NCBI GenBank assembly: GCA_963920525.1
Contig: OY986438.1
Location: forward strand, 53,145,753 to 53,209,752
Reading direction: 5' to 3'
Length of the DNA stretch: 64,000 nucleotides
Source of the DNA: Dichetophora obliterata
Taxonomy: Eukaryota > Arthropoda > Insecta > Diptera > Sciomyzidae
Below, in pieces: positions 35,001 to 45,874 of this stretch. How positions within the stretch are numbered: position 1 is the stretch's first letter; each line of letters begins with the position of its first letter. The notes under the pieces are model-generated. The model saw only the letters and a program-made list of their open reading frames with translations. It was not told where the DNA came from and made no database searches. A program made the position numbers and the translations under genes.

Positions 35001-35034
35001 CGTGTGTAAGCTTGCAATTCTCGACGTCAAATAG
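29075..35034 (+). pseudogene. BEL/Pao Gag-Pol polyprotein, one frameshift (BEL2)
   Basis: The first ATG of the long frame is 29075, and it stays open to TAG 34031-34033 (1652 codons). The reading then continues one frame over to the stop at 35032-35034, so about one nucleotide is missing near 34030 inside the integrase finger. Domains by residue from 29075: Ser/Thr/Pro-rich Gag N-terminus with five 14-residue repeats (269-338); DUF1759-type Gag (about 382-470); CCHC CFSCLKFGHQVTKC (about 621); protease FVDDGANVT (about 711); RT with YVDDYVD (about 1130); RNase H FCDASEE (about 1312). The integrase part has GLDFFGP (34160) and RSDNGRNF (34337), but GGAWNSL has AAC at 34498-34500 where the family has catalytic Glu. 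It ends with the BEL C-terminal domain. No env. Integration in cis is unlikely. Confidence 0.93.
29879..30088 (+). repeat. five 42-bp repeats in BEL2 gag
   Basis: Five in-frame units start at 29879, 29921, 29963, 30005 and 30047, encoding variants of QPTHLPPSASLYSS. The middle units are nearly identical, the outer ones more diverged, as expected for unequal exchange or RT slippage. A shorter run of Met-Ser-Thr-Ser repeats lies just upstream. Confidence 0.92.
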
Positions 35035-35095
35035 TTTGTGATCGGTGGTGGCGGTGGTGAGTCTTCCCGCCGTGGTCATTTCACGGGGGTGGGGA

Positions 35096-35341
35096 TGTTA
35101 ATAATTAATATTTCGTAAAAATACTCGTTCTGTTCGTTTAAACTTACTAGCTTAAAAACTTGTTAAATTATTTTAGATTCGATAAAATAATATGTTATTT
35201 TTTAATGTCAATGTTCAAAAAATTAATTTTTACTGAAAAATAATTTGGTTCAGTTCAGGCCAAAAAAGAAAAACAATTAATAAACACGATAATTTTAAAA
35301 CTAAATATCGTTGTTTATTTCGGTGGGCTTGAACTGCAACA
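35096..35341 (+). repeat. BEL2 3' LTR
   Basis: 246 bp, starting TGTTAATAATT directly after a G-rich tract and ending ACTGCAACA. The target duplication ATCTC follows. Confidence 0.94.
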
Positions 35342-36352
35342 ATCTCTATAAAAGCGTATGCACTGAAGATCAGTGAAACAATTTTTTTATTACTGAAGTA
35401 TATGTAGACTATGTGAAGAAAAACCGAAATCATAAATATATATACAATTATATTTTCCAGGACGATATTTTGAACAGATTTTAGAAATTTTTTTTTCAAA
35501 TTCGTGAGAAAATCACACTTTCTGAAAGAGTGAGCAAACAAGTGATGTATTTAGTATAAGTTTTTGTAGTACTATGAAACACCTTCAATTTAAGAGTTTT
35601 TAAAGGTCTCTAAGTGCTCTGGAATCAAAATTACAGTATTTTTAAGATTTTGTAATTCTAGAGTTTTCAGATCTGCGAACGCTCATTTTTCATCTCTGGA
35701 TATTTCATTGCATAGAATGTACGATTTTACATATTTTATCGATTTTAAAGCAATATTTCTGAATTAATATATTTGAATTTCACTGTTATAGTAATTAGAT
35801 TATTATGATAAATAATTACACGGTGCTACAGTGGAAATGTACTTTTATTCCTTTTTAAATGACATAGCCCAGGTTACAGGTTACCAATTTTAAAAGAAAT
35901 CATAAAAATGTGTTTAATATTAGCTTTAAACTGAATGTGTTGAATAGTACAACTAAAACTTTTACTAAATACATCACTTTTTTTGCTTACTCTTTCAGAA
36001 AGTGCGATATTCTCACGAATTTCAAAAAAAATTTCCTAAAATCTGTTCAAAATATTGTACTGAAAAATTGAATTGTAGATTAATTTTTGATTTCGATTTT
36101 TTTCACATTGTCTACATAAACTTAAGTAGTAAAAAAAATTGTATCACAGATCTTCAGTGCATACGCTTTTATAGAGATCAATATTTATCAAACAACTACG
36201 AAAAAGTCGAATTTTTACGATATGCGGACATTCTAGGACTTGAAGAAATCAATTTTGGACTACTCCTTGCACATGTTTTTTATTTATGAATTAAAGCACC
36301 AGAACAATGCCATTAAAAGTGAATTAAAAAAAAAACAAAACGATGCACCCTA

Positions 36353-37250
36353 ATAAACATGGGAATCAGTGTTTGACGAAGAAAAAAAAATTTTCGTATT
36401 TTATTGGATTTCTTTTAACATAGTCTTATTTTACGTAAAACTCTACTGAAAAGATGTGGGTTTGTTTTTCATATCCAATAAAGCACATGGCTGTAAAAAT
36501 TCGTAGGCACAACCAAATTCGAACACTTCAATTTTAAAAGTAAATAAAAAAATATTGTGACGACATCGAAAGGTCAGACCAGGTGCGATGAAATTGCAAC
36601 ATGTCCCTTTTTAAGAATTTCTACTAAGTTTGATTGTGCTTTTTCTTTTGATTGATTTCGTCACACTGTGTTATCACATATTTTTAAAATTTCAAATTAT
36701 TTATAAAATTAAAAGGGACTGCACAGACTAATGCGAGTGGACAAAATAAATCATAGAGTCGTATGCTTCTAAAACTAAATACACAGAATCATATTTTGGA
36801 ATCTTATTAAAATTAAGTAAAGAGATTTTTGCGATATCTTCTCAGTGTTGGACATGCCGCTCTTCACAAGTAAGCCTAAAAATTTAATTTTTTGCAGTAT
36901 AAAAAATATAGTATAAAAAATTATGCAAACTTTATCATATATATACAGTAGAATCTGATACAGCGAATTAATTTTTGCAATGCCTGTTGTTCAGATTGTT
37001 CGTATTTTCAAGATTGAACTATTTTTTAAAAAACTAATGATTTAATAATAATTATTTAAATATTATTGCTTAAAACTTCTTTTTCTTATTCTTTGAAATA
37101 TTAGTTACTATCTTGTTACTATTTAAAGATTTTCGGTTGTTCACTATTTAGAGTTGTTCGTGTGAAAAAAACGTTCACTATTTTGAGCTGTTCACTATTT
37201 CGGGGTTCGTTATATCCACACGGAGCAAAACGGGTTCGTTATATCTTAGC
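36353..37250. other. AT-rich; possible transposon end near 36946-37240
   Basis: No gene. At about 36946 TACAGTAGAATCTGATACAG, followed later by repeated GTTCACTATTT and GTTCGTTATATC (twice, near 37205 and 37233), resembles the ends of a known style of insect DNA transposon. No matching right end or transposase was identified. Confidence 0.35.
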
Positions 37251-37990
37251 TGCTTCAAAATTATGCTAAATTTCAGCAAAAACTAATCAAAATTTGCTAT
37301 TCCAGTTCATAATAACATAGCAAAATTTTGCTTGAAAACTATAATATAAAAAACTATAATAACTTAGCAAAATTTTAAGTTATTATAAACCGCAAAAGCA
37401 AATTTCTACTTAATTCTACTAAATATTTGCCAAGTTATTATTAAATTAAATTTTATTGTGATTAAATTTTGATTAGTTTTGCTAAACTCTAGCATATTTT
37501 TGAAGTAAAATAATTATTAACATTAAATTAAAAAAAAACACTATCCGAAAACTTGAAACTCGGCCGCGTGAGCGTAAGTGCATGGGCTTATCCATTGGTT
37601 GTTAACCAATCGTCGCCTAATTTTTTTTATTAAGAATAAATGTGTGCTCGTGTGTTTGAAAGAAATTTGCTTGAATTTAGTAAAAATTTGCTATTTGAGT
37701 TTATAATAACTTAGCAAATATTTGCTTGAGTTTAGTAGAAATTTTCAATGTGAGTTTATAATAACTTAGCAAATATTTGCTTGATCTTAGTATAAATTTG
37801 CAGTTTATAATAACTGAGGAAATATTTGATTGAATTTAATGTAATTTTGCTTTTTCCTAAAAACATGAGGAGTGATTTCAATTTAGCAATCTTTTTCTAA
37901 AATCACACCGTAATTGAGCAAAGTTTTGTGGATTTGCTTTTAAGGAAAACATTTGCTTGATTCAAGCAAAATTATTATCTCCGTGCACAT
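37251..37990. repeat. palindromic and tandem repeat cluster
   Basis: The stretch 37251-37505 is roughly palindromic (CTTCAAAATTATGCTAAATT at the left, its inverse at the right). From 37666 a unit of about 55 bp, TTTGCTTGA...TTTATAATAACTTAGCAAATA, repeats at 37666, 37721, 37776 and (shortened) 37825. CACGGAG near 37213 and CTCCGTG near 37980 may be element ends. Confidence 0.65.
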
Positions 37991-40900
37991 TAGACTTTAT
38001 TTTAGAGAACTTATTGTAAGTCTATAAGGTTATAAATTAAATTTAGAAGAGAGAAATTGAAAAAAATACCTTAAAATCTACAAATACTTAATCTTTGATA
38101 TACATTAAAAAATAGTATTTTTAATTTTAAAACAGCTCTTTCTCATCGCATTCTTAATATGTATTTGGTTTATCTGAAACTCAAAAATAAAACGACTCTT
38201 CTATAGCATGTTTTGGCAAAAGTGTGCAAATTTATATGAAAAAAATGAAAAAATTTTCACAAAGTTTGAAAGACGATAAGCATTTTTATTTTGTTTTTTA
38301 ATTTTGATATACATAAAAATGACTTTCTTAAGTCTTTTCTAAAATTTGGTTTATTAAAATTAAAAGTTAAATCTTAATGACAAACGACTTAATCGTCATG
38401 GTTAATTAATCTGTGCAGAAAATTCTTGTATTAATAAAACTAAAATATTTCTCTTATTTAATATCATAAAATAATATGTTTTTAAAAAGTTGTTATTTTT
38501 TGGTCACGGTTGACTTTTCTGTAGAAATGCACAAATTTATAGCAAAAAAATGTTTTTTGGTGTTAAGGTGAACCAACTGACTATTACTGACCTTAGTATG
38601 GAACTAATAGACCTGTCCTGTCACCACTCATGTAGTATCGTTTGTAGGCAAATAATCAAGTTGGATGGACATGTCCAATGGAAGACAAGAATGTTTGGCG
38701 TTTTGCTAAGTCCCTTCGACATATGCGATTGTTTGTGTGCGTGGCCATTCAACTTAGTGCAATTTTTCATTCGATTAAAAATTTTCATAGGATTACATCT
38801 CGTTGAAAAATTGACGAACCTAACAAATGTTTAATTTTGACTCGTATTTGTTTAACTTAACAAAAGTTTCGTGGAGACTTGGAATATATAGAATTGAAAA
38901 ATGTAAAAATAAATGTTCCAAAAAAATCTTTTCACCAGATGTTTAATCTTCGGCTGCTAAAAAATAATGAAGTCTATCCAACATGTGCAACCGTGTAGGG
39001 CCAACGAAAAGAATCCCGTTATTTTGTCGAACTACATGTCCGTCCGACATGAAGCATCGTTTGGGGGGCACTTAACATGCCCACTTCTCATTAACCCGAA
39101 ACTGATTGTCTAGAATTCGACGAAAAACTATACCAGATCAATAAAATTCTAATCACACATATTATCAAGCTTTCCCTATCTTGCTCCCAAAGGGGGAGGG
39201 GGTGAACCTCATCATTGCATATTTTTACTCGCCTAAGCAAGGAGAATCACCACCCAAGGGAGTTAAATCTACTTCTGCGGCACCTTGTATATAATTCATG
39301 CAGCTTTAAATATAAAAATACAGGTGTCTCTTTATATTTTCGCATCACTGTAAGTTTCAATGAAGATATCAGGAATATCTGCAACATAAGAATATCTGCA
39401 ACATGATATCATTAATGTTTTTTGTTAAAAATGCTGCTGATATAAAATTTCAATCTTACTTAATAGTTTACTTAATAGTTAATCTTTTATAAAATAAATT
39501 TTATAAAATTTTATGTATATGGAACATTTTTGACGATCCAAGATTTATTATTTTAGCTCATATTCAATTCAAACCTGTTCGCTTCTTCATTTTAAAGTTA
39601 ATTTTTTATAATAGATTGCAGAAATTGTTGTAAATCATTACACATTTATGAAAAGCACAACTAATGGAGATTTTAGAAAAATATTAAGTTTTTAACTATA
39701 CGAATTAGTCTACGAGTAATTTATTGAAAAATATAAGAGAAAGAAATAGAACTTTTATTATTTGTATTTTATATTAAAACTAGTATAAAAGCCTATGGAA
39801 CCTGTCGTAGGTCCCCCGCACACTTCCTTTTTGGAGCCATTTACCGAATGCACTTTTTTCTCTTTTTAAAGCTTGAACTTTTATTCAATTGATTTTTGCA
39901 AAACACTAATGGACCACTTTAAATAACACTTTACGTATTGAAGCAGTGTTGAAAAATTAGTTCAAGTGTAAAAGTGCAAAAAGTTGAGTTTGGTAACAAT
40001 CATATTCATACACAACTTTACAAACTGGCCTTGCAACCTTCATATACGTAGAAACTCAGGTGTCGTTTCGCAGCTGATACAATTGTATTTTTTGGTACAA
40101 TTGACTCAAATCGACTCAAAAGACTTTCATTAAATTCGTCATAACTTTTGTATAACAGGATGAAAAAAGAGGTAGTTAGATCAAAAACGTACCATTGTAA
40201 ATAAAACCCAATATTATCACTGATAAGCTTCAAATATATTTTCTGTGCATACTTTCAGGCTACACATTTTTGAGAGCAGTGTGTCTTGTGAAATTACTTT
40301 ATTGTCAAAAAGTAATTACTATTTGAGAAATACTGTGTGCGGAGCAGCATGCTTGCCTCTTATATATATTAAGATGTGGATTCTTTCAGGCTGAACAGTT
40401 TGAGAGGTATTGGACATGGAGCAGCATGCTTGCCTTTTATATGTTAAGATAATTTTTATTAAAAAATAAAATTAATGCCAACTTTGCATTATTGCAAATA
40501 TTGCAATATTTGAACACTTTATCTACAGCTAAAAATGAGCTATCGATTTTTATTCAAAACTTACCTTCGTTTTTCACTGTGCATCGTCCAAATTTTTATT
40601 TGTATTCAAATTTCTGATCGGCCTTCAATTCACTGCAAAAAATAGCAAAACTAAGAGAGTAATACACAACACTAAAGCTTCTAGAGAACTCGAGCAGCTC
40701 GCAATCAATATAAAATTTGTCGGTTCATTACTCCAAAACTTATGTTATTTATATTTTTAAAAATATAACAAAATATAATAACATAAGCATAAAGACTAAA
40801 GTGAAGCAGAAATACAACAACAAATGTGAGCATGTGAAATGGGAGAAAAACTGAGAAATTGACACTTCAAATCTCATCGCCTCTGTGGTGCAGTGCGCTA

Positions 40901-42173
40901 GTGCGCGCTTGCATGAGGTATCACAAAGATTTCTGATGAAGCCTTTAGCACGGCCGAAATTGCAATAAAATCAGCTAGTGATTTTTTCCTTTTCATATTG
41001 AAAAAAAACTTTGTTGTTGTTTCTTTGGAAAATTCGTCAAAACAATAAACTGTTCTAACTTTGACCTTAAGCTCAATAAACGATTTTAAACTGTCAAACA
41101 ACTAGAATTTGTATATAAAATCAATTATGATTTAAACTATCAAAAATTTAGAATTTGTATTTAAATCATATAAAATCAACATAATAAATAACAAGGTCAT
41201 TTAGGAAAAAAACTAATTTTTAAAAAACTCACCACACATTTCAATTTTAAAATTTATATATACCTATTAATAGACAGCTAAACACTAATTTTGTTACGCG
41301 GGATATGAGACTCATTTTTATATACTTATAATTGAGGGTAAAAAATTTAACTTCGTATTAAGTTTTTTTCAGATTGGCTCGCGTTTTCAAGAAAATTGCA
41401 TTTTTATTGACATAAGGATTTTTTGGTTTTTTTTTAAACTAAAAACAATAAAAGCGGCTTAAAGGCGAGAGGAAAAAGTTGCATGCACTTAATTGGTTAT
41501 ATTTTAACAAATTTTTGACACCTAAATATTACTTTTACTTTTTTGTAGTGTGTGCTAGCATTAAAAAAGAAAAAATCTTTTTAAAAGATTTTATATGTTA
41601 CAAAAGCATCCAAAAAGTTAAAAAAAAATTAAATATTTGTCAACTTCGTCGAATAAGTTCTTATACGTATAATTGAATCGATATCATTACTAGTTTTGAA
41701 AAAATTAAATTTTTATATCACGAGAAAATTTATTTTTAAGTGGATTGCGCTAAAGACAAAACATTGCTTAAAAACATACATTAGTACGTCTTTAAACGAG
41801 AATTTTAAACGAATCCATTTTTTTGAAAAAGAACCGAAGAAAAAGATCTGGGATCAAAATATATATTTTTTACTTCAGCTTCTTTAGTCTTACTTATTTA
41901 GACAATTATTTGTTGATTGACGCCAAAATTAGCAATTATTTGGAAAATATGAGTTTGAGCTTTTTTAGTAAATTTACAATTTTCAAGTTAAAATACGTCC
42001 GTTCGAGTTATGCAGTATTTAAAAATTAAAGTACAATAATAACATTTCCAATTATAAAAATTTACTTTACTTTAACTGTTAAATGTGACAAAATGACACA
42101 AAAATGTAACATAAAGCAATTTCCTTAAAATGCTTTCGATCGCTCAAAATTTTTTGTTTGATCTCAACTTTAA
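37991..42173. other. AT-rich intergenic sequence, one short direct repeat
   Basis: No gene, RNA or transposon was recognised. Open frames here are short and featureless. At about 40249-40450 two partial direct copies share CTTTCAGGCT and GGAGCAGCATGCTTGCC. Confidence 0.4.
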
Positions 42174-45100
42174 TCTATATATATAAAAATGGATGTATGT
42201 ATGTGGGTATGTGGGTATGTGGGTATGTGGGTATGTGGGTATGTGGGTATGTGGGTATGTGGGTATGTGGGTATGTGGCTATATCACGTATAGACTCCAA
42301 AACCGCTGAACCGGTCTTTATGAAATTTTCAGGGAAAATAAAGCCACATCTTGAGAGTGTTCCTGTGAGGTTTTATAACGATTGGAGAAAGGGGCGTGGT
42401 ACCTCCCATACAAGCCAAATTTGCTCCATCGATCACAAACAAAAAAAAAAGAAAAATATTTCACGGTTTCAATCGTAAAAAACTAAGATTTGGTGATTTT
42501 GTTCAGATAGTTACTGTCGGTAACTGTACAAAAAATGGGCGTGGTCGTTATATAAATACGCCCACTTTTTCGAAATCATGGCAATTCCGGAGTTCTGCAC
42601 ATTTTTACAGTGAAACTTGCTGTTTAGGTACGAACACAATTTATAAATGTTTTCACGCCCACTTTTAACGCCCACAAATCAATATCTATCTATATATATA
42701 AAAATGGATGTATGTATGTGGGTATGTGGGTATGTGGGTATGTGGCTATATCACGTATAGACTCCAAAACCGCTGAACCGGTCTTTATGAAATTTTCAGG
42801 GAAAATAAAGCCACATCTTGAGAGTGTTCCTGTGAGGTTTTATAACGATTGGAGAAAGGGGCGTGGTACCTCCCATACAAGCCAAATTTGCTCCATCGAT
42901 CACAAACAAAAAAAAAAGAAAAATATTTCACGGTTTCTATCGAAAAAAACTAAGATTTGGTGATTTTGTTCAGATAGTTACTGTCGGTAACTGTACAAAA
43001 AATGGGCGTGGTCGTTATATAAATACGCCCACTTTTTCGAAATCATGGCAATTCCGGAGTTCTGCACATTTTTACAGTGAAACTTGCTGTTTAGGTACGA
43101 ACACAATTTATAAATGTTTTCACGCCCACTTTTAACGCCCACAAATCAATATCTATATATATATATAAAGCAAAACGATGTGTGTCTGGTAGTGTGATGT
43201 CTATAGACTCCAAAACTACTGAACCGATTGACCTGAAATTTTGGCAGTCGATTTGTTTCAGGTACGAGATGGTTGAGGAAAAAAATTTGCCACACCCCCC
43301 TTTTTCCGCCCCCAAATCAATAAAAATGTTACATTTCAGTTGGTTTGGGTCGTATATGGCTAAAATTTTGTAATTTAGTATGTACGGTTACTGTCGACAA
43401 CTGTCCTTAAAATGGGTTTCCACGCCCCCTTTTACCGCCCACAAATAAATGAAAATGGTTTATTTCAGACGGTTTTGGTCGTATAGGACCTAAATTTGGT
43501 ACTTTGGTTTGTGAAGTTACTGACAGTAACTGTACGAAAAATTGGTTTCCACGCCCCCTTTTGCGCCCACAAATCAGTGAAAATGCTATATTTCATGCAG
43601 TTTTGGCCGTATGAGACTAACATATTATACTTAAGTTTGTATGGTTACTTTCGGCAATTGTACTAAAAAAGGGCGTCATCGCTATATAGCCACACCCACT
43701 TTTTAAGAAACCATCAAAATTGACTACTGGGTCGATTGAGCTAAAATGTTGGCTTAGTTTGTACGGTTACTGTTAGCAACTGTACTAAAAATTGATCTCC
43801 ACGCCCCCCTTTTACAGCCCACAAACCAATGAAAACGTTTTATTTCAACGGTTTGGGTCGTATTAGACAAAAATTTTGTAATTCAGTTCATATGGTTACT
43901 CTCGGCAAGTGCACTATCAATAGGCCTGCCCTACTTTAGTTAAACTCACTTTTCGGGGAGTTAGCGTCCAGTGAAGAAAAGTGCGCCAGGCTTTCCCTAA
44001 ATTGAGCTGAAATTTGGGCAGTCGATTTGTTTCGATTACGAGATGGCTCAAGGGAAATATTTTACCGCACCCCTTTTTACCGCTTGCAAAACAACAAAAA
44101 TGCTATATTTCGCACGGTTTTGATCGTATTAGACTAAAATGTGGTTATTTAGTGCACATGGCTACTTTCGGCAGCTGTACTGAAAATGGTGAATATATTT
44201 GACATTTCTTGACATTTTCGTGTATGGCAGTAAGGCGGTCTGTGGCAGAACAACGTTTGCCGAGGAGATAGATTGTACCTGTGAGGTTTGGTAACGTTTG
44301 GACAAGGGGGCGTGGTTCCTCCCATACAAGCTAAATTTGCGCTATCGACCACAAACCAAATAAGGGATATATATCAGACGGCTTCGATCGTAAAAACTAA
44401 TATATTATCATTTTGTTCAGATGGTAACTGTCAGTAACTGTACAAAAATCACTTTTTCGTCGCAATATATATACGCCCACTTTTTCGAAATCATGGCAAT
44501 TCCGGAGTTTTACACATTTTTATACTGAAACTTGCTGTGTAGGTGCTCCAAGAGGCAGTCACGATACATAAATGTTTTCACGCCCAGTTTTAGCGCTCAC
44601 AAATCAATATCTGTACATATAAAAATGAATCGTGATTTGTTCGGATGCTTAAAACTTGAAAACGACTAGACCAAATAGGATACTTCCTTCTACTGGTTTG
44701 TTCGTAACTGCTACGCAAAGGTTTAGGAAAAAAGTAATGCCACACCCCTTTTATCGCCGACAAATCAATAAAAATGCTATATTTAAGAAGGTTTTGGTCG
44801 TATTAAATTAAAATTTGGTAAATAAGTTCTTATGATGACTGTCACTAACTTTAATAAAAACGGGCGTTGTCACACTTCATCTACGCCTACTTTTGGAAAT
44901 ATCACAATACTCCGAAACTATTGGTCCGATTGAGCTCAAATTTTGTAAGTGGCTTTGCTTTGAGTACGAGATGGTTTAAGAAGAAATGCCACACCTTCTT
45001 TTACCTCCCTTTAATATAAAAACAATTTGTGTTATCGAATAGCGTTATGGGTTGCACAGCTTAGAAATTCGGTATTCGACCACAATTTAGACGTACCGTT

Positions 45101-45874
45101 TCAGTGATGAAATTTTATGGGAGTTGGACAAGGGGGAGGGGCACCTCTCATACAACCCAAATTGGTGATATCGAATAGCTTTGAATTTATAGGAATTCAG
45201 CTTTGGAATTCAGTTTTTGACCTCAATTTACACATGCAGTTTCAATGATTTTTTTTTATGGGCGTTGGACAGGGAGGCCTGACATCTCCCTTACATTTCA
45301 AATTTGCAATATCGAATTGCTTTGAAGTTATAGGTTGACAGCGTAAGAAATCAGTATTCGACCTAAATTTATACATGCACTTTCATTTCTTACATTTTAT
45401 GGGCGTAGGAAAAAGGGGAGTGACACTTCCCATACAATCCAACTTTGTGCTATCAAATAGCTTTGGAGTTATAGGTCGCACACCATCGGAATTCAGTATT
45501 TGACCAAAATTTACGCATGCAGTTTCATTGGTAAAATTTTATGGGCGTAGGGAAAAGGGGAGTGGCACCTCCCATGCAATCCAAATTTGTGTTATCGAAT
45601 ATATTTGGAGTTATATGTCGCACAGTTTTGGTATTCGGTATTCGACCTCCATGTACACATGCAGTTTAATTGATTACGTTCTATGAGGGGTGATCAATAG
45701 GGCGTGGCACTTCCTATACAAGCCAAAATTGTTATATCGAATAGCTTTGTGGATATAGGTCGCACAGTCTCGGAATTCAGTATTTGACCTCAATTTAGAC
45801 ATGCTGTTTAACTGATAACATTTTATGGGTGTTTGAATAGGGAGAGTGGCAGCAACGCGCCGGGTTTCAGCTAG
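42174..45874 (+). mobile_element. Helitron-like long unit H1
   Basis: 3701 bp from TC at 42174 (TCTATATATATAAAAATGG), preceded by A, to CTAG at 45871-45874 (GCGCCGGGTTTCAGCTAG). These 5' TC and 3' CTAG ends, with an A on the left, fit Helitrons. The first part holds two tandem copies of a ~500-bp 5' module (42174-42688 and from 42689), each with ATGTGGGT repeats and TATAGACTCCAAAACCGCTG. Then follow degenerate ~130-bp repeats (CACGCCC...CCGCCCACAAATCA) to about 44900 and ~140-bp repeats (GGGGAGTGGCACCTCCCATA, TATCGAATAGCTTTGGAGTT) to the end. No Rep/helicase gene. I saw no strong hairpin before CTAG. Confidence 0.8.
42201..42280 (+). repeat. 8-bp minisatellite, 10 copies
   Basis: Ten units of ATGTGGGT (last ATGTGGCT). 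The same array has 4 copies at 42716, 7 at 45902, 7 in H3 (minus strand), 6 at 57018 and 7 at 59784. Peptides read through it are artefacts of its period. Confidence 0.95.

Larger units (their letters stand above)
28755..35346 (+). mobile_element. BEL/Pao retrotransposon (BEL2) with target duplication
   Basis: The element proper is 28760-35341 (6582 bp), with 246-bp LTRs and a 5-bp duplication ATCTC (28755-28759 and 35342-35346). The LTRs differ at one base seen by eye (TTCGCTGG versus TTCGGTGG). A possible primer site TGGAGTCGGAAC lies at about 29029, an unusual 24 bases from the LTR, and I cannot assign a tRNA. A G-rich run (ACGGGGGTGGGGA) precedes the 3' LTR. The gag-pol frame is broken once. 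Confidence 0.95.
28579..36350. mobile_element. foldback element with ~409-bp arms, split by BEL2
   Basis: The outer ends are GGGTGCATC at 28579 and GATGCACCC at 36350, with TA at both borders (28577-28578 and 36351-36352). Without BEL2 and one 5-bp duplication the element is about 1.19 kb. The left arm is 28579-28759 plus 35347-35574; the right arm is about 35942-36350. Both come to about 409 bases and pair nearly throughout, for example AAAATTCGACTTTTTCG, CTCTATAAAAGCGTATGCAC and AAGTGATGTATTTAGTA. The central loop of about 370 bp is non-coding. A one-armed relative lies at 53049. Confidence 0.85.

Noticed and set aside
38550..38834. 94-codon open frame in AT-rich DNA
   Set aside because: No domain, no splice or promoter context, composition like the flanks.
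40870..40920. TGGTGCAGTGCGCTAGTGCG, resembling a tRNA-SINE A box
   Set aside because: No B box, no poly(A) or simple tail and no second copy was seen.
42158..42478. Open frames beginning MYVGMWVCGYVGMWV and their antisense partners, recurring at 45898, 56386, 57006, 59780 and 63450
   Set aside because: They follow the 8-bp minisatellite, whose three-unit period (24 bp) is in frame, and continue into non-coding Helitron repeat. No domain, and they occur on both strands.
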